A stretch of 64,000 nucleotides of DNA. It comes from CALCNS01 sp937897315 (GTDB taxonomy: Bacteria; Bacillota; JAAYKD01). Shown here one piece after another: positions 59,519 through 64,000 of the stretch. The stretch covers positions 248,001 through 312,000 of the forward strand of contig DAINOJ010000001.1 of NCBI GenBank assembly GCA_036744005.1, written 5' to 3'. Positions within the stretch are counted from its first letter, which is position 1; every line of letters begins with the position of its first letter. The translations under genes were made by a program, and so were the position numbers. The notes under the pieces are model-generated. The model was given only the letters and a program-made list of their open reading frames with translations, was not told the origin of the DNA and made no database searches.

Positions 59519-60155
59519 GAATGGCTTCGATTGCTGCTTTATAGTCTGGTTTCCCAAAGATTGCTGAACCGGATACCAAGACATTTGCACCGGCTCGAAC
59601 TAAGGCTCCGGCATTTTCTGCCGTCACTCCTCCATCCACCTCGATAAGGTTTTGTGCTCCTTTGCACGCCATCATCTCTTTTAAGTCCTGAATTTTCCCT
59701 AAGACAGACGGGATAAATTTTTGCCCTCCATATCCGGGATTGACCGACATGAGCATGACGATATCTAAATCGTTTATGATGTACTCTAGTACACTTAAGG
59801 GGGTATGAGGATTCAATGCGACTCCCGCAAGAATCCCCATTTCCTTAATGGCAGCAATGGAACGATGTAAATGAACCGTGGACTCTTCGTGGATTACTAA
59901 GGTATTTGCTCCCGCTTCAACAAAATCACGTAAATACCGTTCTGGCTCCGTGATCATCAAATGCACATCGATGGGTTTGTCGACTTTACCCTTCAGAGCT
60001 CGTAGGACTGGAAACCCAATGGAGAGATTGGGAACATAAACTCCATCCATCACGTCGACATGTATCCAATCGGCACCTGCTTTACATACCTCTTGTACTT
60101 CATGTAGTAGATTCCCGAAATCAGCAGATAATATAGAAGGTGCTATGCGAATCAT
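59505..60155 (-). CDS. rpe: Ribulose-phosphate 3-epimerase
   Basis: A 216-aa TIM-barrel epimerase of the pentose phosphate route. APSILSADFGNLLHEV, IHVDVMDGVYVPNLSIG, DVHLMITEPERYL, VNPGYGGQKFIP and IEVDGGVTAENA are the family motifs. Its start overlaps the rsgA stop by 4 bp. Confidence 0.97.
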   Translation of the reverse strand: MIRIAPSILSADFGNLLHEVQEVCKAGADWIHVDVMDGVYVPNLSIGFPVLRALKGKVDKPIDVHLMITEPERYLRDFVEAGANTLVIHEESTVHLHRSIAAIKEMGILAGVALNPHTPLSVLEYIINDLDIVMLMSVNPGYGGQKFIPSVLGKIQDLKEMMACKGAQNLIEVDGGVTAENAGALVRAGANVLVSGSAIFGKPDYKAAIEAIRASV

Positions 60156-61018
60156 TGGTATTGTCCTCGCTCTCGTTCTTTCATTTCGTGTAGTAATTGC
60201 AGGTAACTTTGGTATCTTCCCTGTGACAAGAGTCCCGACGATAGCAATTCCTTTACAGAACAGTCTGGTTCTTGGTCATGCAAACAAGATACAAAACGAC
60301 ATTCTCCCAAAACGGGGCGCATTTCCGGAAACATATGAGCTAAATCTCGGGATGGTACAAATGGACTTTCCAAGCGATAAAAACCAGGTGTATCGGCGAT
60401 GAATCCAGTTTGTAGGGTGCCATATAACTCGGTATGACGAGTGGTGTGTTTACCACGCTGAATTCTTTCGCTTAACTCTCCTGTTTGTAAGCGATAATCA
60501 GGAAATAAAGCATTTAATAAACTCGATTTGCCAACTCCGGAAGGTCCGGCAAATACAGAGATTCTACCGTGAAGAATGTCGTGTAACTCCTCTAAGCCTG
60601 TTGCAGTGTAGGTCGAAGTTTGAACCACAGGATACCCGGCTAAAGCATATTCAGCTGCTAGTACAGCTGCTTCCTCTGAGTCGTTACGATCGGCTTTTTG
60701 CAGAACAATTACGTTACGGATGTTCTGTAGTTCTCCTTGCAACAGCATTTTTTCCAACAACTCACGATGCAAAGGGGGGTAGCTTATTGTAAAGACCAAA
60801 ATCTGCTGATCCACGTTAGCGAGTGGAGGTCGTGTCAACTCATTTTTCCGTGGGTACACTTTCTCAATCATCATTTCTTCACTGAGCTCGACCCAGTCAC
60901 CAATTAAGATACCGTTCTCTTTGTTTTTACCTCGACTTTTTCCCTGAAAGGTGATTCCTTGCGGATCGATGAGTTCATAAAGACCGCCCACTCGTTTGGT
61001 CACCATCACTTTTGGCAT
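60152..61018 (-). CDS. rsgA: Ribosome small-subunit GTPase RsgA
   Basis: A 288-aa circularly permuted GTPase for 30S maturation. OB fold (about 5-65), G4 LQKADRND, G1 GPSGVGKSSLLNALF (about 157-171), G3 DTPGF, and a C-terminal zinc module CRFVSCLHDQEPDC. Confidence 0.96.
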   Translation of the reverse strand: MPKVMVTKRVGGLYELIDPQGITFQGKSRGKNKENGILIGDWVELSEEMMIEKVYPRKNELTRPPLANVDQQILVFTISYPPLHRELLEKMLLQGELQNIRNVIVLQKADRNDSEEAAVLAAEYALAGYPVVQTSTYTATGLEELHDILHGRISVFAGPSGVGKSSLLNALFPDYRLQTGELSERIQRGKHTTRHTELYGTLQTGFIADTPGFYRLESPFVPSRDLAHMFPEMRPVLGECRFVSCLHDQEPDCSVKELLSSGLLSQGRYQSYLQLLHEMKERERGQYQ

Positions 61019-61029
61019 AGGCCACCCCT

Positions 61030-62847
61030 TTAAAATTTCTTACTAAATTCCATTTTACCGTTGCGATACACTTCCACCGTAGCCGGTGAAACAATGGGGA
61101 TTTCCAAAGTCAAAGGTTCTTCCCCTTTATAGTGCGTGTTTTCATATACCACTCTTATGGGATATGTTGCATAACTGTCCGTAACTAACACCTTTATTAG
61201 GCTTTCCTTCTCATTATCAAAACGAATGGTGATGGTTGCCGTTTGAGATCCTTGATTCTCGACCACGTGAACAGCCGAACCTTTCGAAAGCTCGGTATCG
61301 GCCGAAGGCTGTTGTGCTGTGATAACACCTCTGGGTTGAGAAGGATCCGCGGTGACACCCACGTCTCCCAAAACTAAACCCGCTTCTAAGAGTAGATTCT
61401 GTGCTTCTGCTACGGTCTTTCCCTGAAGATTCGGTACCTTGATTTTTTGTAAGCCGCTGGATACCGTTAGTAGCACTTCACTCCCCATGGGAATCTTCTT
61501 AAAGGACTCGGGTTCCTGACGGATCACTGTGCCTTCTGCAATAGTAGAACTTTGTTCAAAAACGACCTTCACTTGAAAGGTCTCATTTTGCATTTGAACA
61601 ACAGCCGTTCGTTCGGTTGCCCCGACAACCATGGGAACTTGTCGTAACTCAATCCCTTTACTAACGGTCAAACTGACAATACGTCCACTTTTGACTTGCG
61701 AATTGGCAGCGGGTGTTTGACGTAATACGGTTCCTTCTGGGTGATCTTTATCATAAACACTTTCCAATATTTGATAATTCAAATGGGATTGATCCAGCAA
61801 AGCCACAGCGTCTGTTAGACTTCTACCTTGAACATTCGGTACAGTGACCGCATCGCCATTGGGTCCAAACAACAGCATATTCGCTACCATCCCTATGCTA
61901 CCTAGAATCAGTAGTGTTACAAGAGTAATAATTCCGCGACGCATCCACATCACTCGTTTCCGTTTGATTTCTGCTTTTTCGGCCGTGGATAGTGGCTTTG
62001 GTTTTTTGAGACGTTCAATGTCTGGTTGGATTCCTGCATTTAATAAGTTCTCTAGATCGTCAAGCAAATCTTCTGCACTTTCGTAACGGTCCTCTGGATT
62101 CTTTTCTAATAACTTCATCACAACATTTTCGATGGCAGGAGGAAGATCCGGACAAAAGTCTTGTAATGGTGGAACTTCTTCTTGTACGTGTTTTAAAGCC
62201 AGTTCAATGGGTGTTTCTCCTCGGAAAGGTACCCTTCCGGCTAACATTTCGTATATCACAATGCCCAAGGAATATAAGTCCGATTGCTCGGTAACCGGCT
62301 TACCTTGAGCTTGCTCCGGTGAAAAATAGTGAACCGAACCGACAATCGCTCGAGTATTGGTCAAAGTAGAAGTCGACACGGTCAATGCAATTCCAAAATC
62401 GGTTAGTTTTAGTTGACCATTGGCATCAATCATCATATTGTGGGGTTTGATATCACGATGAATGACTTTATTGGTATGTGCATGAACGAGGGCCCGAGCC
62501 ATTTGAGCTGCGTAATATACCGTTTGTTCGTAAGTTAAGTGATTCTGTATCAGAATTTTGTCGAGAGTGGCTCCTTCGACTAACTCCATTACGATGTAAT
62601 ACGGAGGATTGGTGACTTGTACATCGTAAGTCGCGACCAAATTTGGATGATTTAAGCGTTGTACAGATTCGGCTTCACGGCGAAATCGGCGTAAAAAATC
62701 GGCATCCGATAAGAATTCTTCGCGCAACACCTTAATCGCAACGTAACGACCAAGCTTCAAATCTTTGGCCTTGTAAACAATGGACATACCACCGCTGCCA
62801 ATTTGCTCGATTATTTCATAACGGTCTTTTAATACCGCATCTATCAC
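61030..62847 (-). CDS. prkC: PASTA-domain Ser/Thr kinase PrkC
   Basis: A 605-aa membrane kinase: cytoplasmic kinase domain (1 to about 270; IGSGGMSIVYKAKD, catalytic HRDIKPHNMM and TDFGIAL), helix (about 311-333) and three extracellular PASTA domains (VPNVQGRSLTDAVALL, VPMVVGATERTAVVQ, VPNLQGKTVAEAQNLL) that sense muropeptides. A further C-terminal extension (about 540-605) follows. IreB (47276) is a plausible substrate. Confidence 0.96.
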   Translation of the reverse strand: MIDAVLKDRYEIIEQIGSGGMSIVYKAKDLKLGRYVAIKVLREEFLSDADFLRRFRREAESVQRLNHPNLVATYDVQVTNPPYYIVMELVEGATLDKILIQNHLTYEQTVYYAAQMARALVHAHTNKVIHRDIKPHNMMIDANGQLKLTDFGIALTVSTSTLTNTRAIVGSVHYFSPEQAQGKPVTEQSDLYSLGIVIYEMLAGRVPFRGETPIELALKHVQEEVPPLQDFCPDLPPAIENVVMKLLEKNPEDRYESAEDLLDDLENLLNAGIQPDIERLKKPKPLSTAEKAEIKRKRVMWMRRGIITLVTLLILGSIGMVANMLLFGPNGDAVTVPNVQGRSLTDAVALLDQSHLNYQILESVYDKDHPEGTVLRQTPAANSQVKSGRIVSLTVSKGIELRQVPMVVGATERTAVVQMQNETFQVKVVFEQSSTIAEGTVIRQEPESFKKIPMGSEVLLTVSSGLQKIKVPNLQGKTVAEAQNLLLEAGLVLGDVGVTADPSQPRGVITAQQPSADTELSKGSAVHVVENQGSQTATITIRFDNEKESLIKVLVTDSYATYPIRVVYENTHYKGEEPLTLEIPIVSPATVEVYRNGKMEFSKKF

Positions 62848-63632
62848 TGTGGATCACCTACTTTCTCTGCCAAGTATTTGGCTGTAATCACAGTAATATT
62901 ATCTGTTCCTCCTCGTTCGTTGGCTAAAGCAACCAATTCCTGTGCCGTGTCATAAGGTTCTTTCATTGTTTGCATAGACGTCAGTAGTTCGCTATCTTGA
63001 ACCAAATTATACAAACCATCGCTACATAATAAGAGCGAGGATTGTGGAGATAACTCAATCACTTTAATCTCTGCTTGAATTTTCCCAGCATATCCCAAAG
63101 ATTGGGTTAACACATTGCGATTGGGATGATTCTTTGCTTCTTCCAATGAAATTTGCCCACTTCGCAGCAGTTCGCCCGACCAGGAGTGATCTGAAGATAT
63201 TTGGTAAATATTCTGTGCATCGCAATGATATAAGCGAGAATCTCCGATATGCAATAAGTATAACATCCCAGCTGTCTCAATCACACCGGTAAAGGTTGTG
63301 CCCATGGAATGTAGACGAGGATCCGCTTGAGCGGCTTGTAGAATCTTTTGATTCATCTCTTCGGTCATTTCTCGTAAAAGGTCCATCCAACCAGAATTGT
63401 TTTGGTTCGTTGGCCAAATCGGTTTTCGGCTTTTCAGAAAACTGCAAGACGTATCAATGGCTATTTTACTGGCGGTATCCCCACCACTATAACCACCAAT
63501 GCCATCGGCAACGGCAAAGAAATGGATGCCAAAACCATCGTTTCGCTCCATTCTGCCAGCGTATAAACTGTCTTGATTCATAGACCGAACTTTGCCGCTG
63601 TGGGTAGCGGCACCATAATGCAAAAGATTCAT
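62844..63632 (-). CDS. prpC: PP2C-type phosphatase PrpC
   Basis: A 262-aa phosphatase that reverses PrkC. MNQDSLYAG, AVADGIGGYSGGDTAS, GTTFTGVIE, LHIGDSRLY and LLLCSDGLYNLV are PPM motifs; acidic metal ligands are present. ATG 63632 follows AGAGGACG; ATG 63689 would overlap rlmN. Overlaps prkC by 4 bp. Confidence 0.95.
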   Translation of the reverse strand: MNLLHYGAATHSGKVRSMNQDSLYAGRMERNDGFGIHFFAVADGIGGYSGGDTASKIAIDTSCSFLKSRKPIWPTNQNNSGWMDLLREMTEEMNQKILQAAQADPRLHSMGTTFTGVIETAGMLYLLHIGDSRLYHCDAQNIYQISSDHSWSGELLRSGQISLEEAKNHPNRNVLTQSLGYAGKIQAEIKVIELSPQSSLLLCSDGLYNLVQDSELLTSMQTMKEPYDTAQELVALANERGGTDNITVITAKYLAEKVGDPQ

Positions 63633-63646
63633 TTTACATCGTCCTC

Positions 63647-64000
63647 TCAGCGGTTGAATTGACCTCGTAATTGGCCACAGGCTGCCCAAATATCTCCACC
63701 CATTTCACGTCGAATCGTGGATTCAATCCCGTTTTGATTGAGAACATCTGCGAATTGTTGAATGGTAGATTGTGAGCTACGACGCAATCTGCTTTCCGGC
63801 ACGGTATTTAAAGGGATAAGATTGACAAATGCTAACATGCGACGTAATTTCCCCGCCAGTTCTTTGGCATGTTCCTGGCTATCGTTAATCCCTTGAATGA
63901 GATTATACTCAAAAGTAATTCTTCTTTTGGTTTGTTCAGAATACTCTTTACAAGCGATGAGCAACTCGTCCATGGGATATCGTTTCGCAATTGGCATGAT
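63647..64000 (-). CDS. rlmN: 23S rRNA/tRNA adenine C2-methyltransferase RlmN, C-terminal part
   Basis: The gene is cut by the window edge; about 116 C-terminal residues are seen. They include FEYNLIQGINDSQEHAKELAGKL, LIPLNTVP and ACGQLRG, where the Cys is the catalytic one. RlmN methylates A2503 of 23S rRNA and A37 of tRNAs. It is first in the visible rlmN-prpC-prkC-rsgA-rpe operon. Confidence 0.95.
   Translation of the reverse strand: MMPIAKRYPMDELLIACKEYSEQTKRRITFEYNLIQGINDSQEHAKELAGKLRRMLAFVNLIPLNTVPESRLRRSSQSTIQQFADVLNQNGIESTIRREMGGDIWAACGQLRGQFNR

Noticed and set aside
1..64000. CRISPR arrays, transposases, integrases or prophage genes
   Set aside because: No regularly spaced repeats and no recognisable mobile-element proteins were found; the only repeats are the palindromic copies near tRNA-Ala.

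Overview
The window is chromosomal DNA of a low-to-mid GC, Gram-positive-type bacterium (Bacillota), most likely a Clostridia-like lineage. This rests on recognised gene families and gene order: IreB-RuvX-DUF1292-MltG, YlxM-Ffh-S16-KhpA-RimM-TrmD-L19, LepB-RbgA-RnhB-YraN, PrkC/PrpC, and a clostridial-type Cys spacing in MutY. SigH, GerW (YtfJ) and a DUF2953 protein (YtfI-like) suggest a spore-former or a descendant of one. However, spoIVB and spo0A are absent from their usual place after recN. No species can be named from the sequence alone.

Layout. 1-4183 (+ strand): the end of pepT, an rRNA pseudouridine synthase, a 54-aa membrane peptide coupled to mutY, a PerR-type regulator, tRNA-Trp and a TraX-like protein. 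4200-13499 (mostly -): plsY, gerW and ytfI, an EamA exporter (+), a UDP-sugar pyrophosphorylase, a heliorhodopsin, a DUF2975/XRE/DUF4153 set, an Fe-alcohol dehydrogenase and birA. 13542-17908: bioY divergent from birA, an old-yellow-enzyme, an M20 amidohydrolase and two membrane proteins. 17978-25281: a GNAT protein, a repeated palindromic element next to tRNA-Ala, a second EamA exporter, three tandem M42 aminopeptidases with a DUF4438 gene, sigH and tRNA-Pro.

25323-35375 (-): recN, argR, dxs, a PAP2-like gene, ispA, xseB, xseA, a TsaD-like gene, nusB, efp and an M24 peptidase. 35473-43747 (-): an eleven-gene type IV pilus / pseudopilin operon in the order small membrane protein, PilB, PilC, pilin, truncated PilD, PilX-like, two prepilins, PilM, PilN, PilO, GspH-like. 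44086-52739 (-): U32 protein, mltG, DUF1292, ruvX, ireB, a PLP lyase-like protein, hflX, a frameshifted MATE transporter and DUF1177. 52759-64000 (-): three translation and secretion operons, yraN/rnhB/rbgA/lepB, rplS back to ylxM, and rpe/rsgA/prkC/prpC/rlmN. Each of the three ends at or near a clear hairpin terminator or a promoter.

The most notable items are: a complete heliorhodopsin with its retinal lysine and counter-ion; a PilM gene that appears to need an AUU start; a prepilin peptidase reduced to its N-terminal domain; a signal peptidase with Thr at the catalytic Ser position; a 59-bp duplicated palindromic element whose hairpin captures the 3' end of tRNA-Ala; nested inverted repeats around the bioY promoter; and a previously uncalled 54-aa membrane peptide overlapping mutY by 4 bp. 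All functional calls come from reading motifs by eye. No database search was run.
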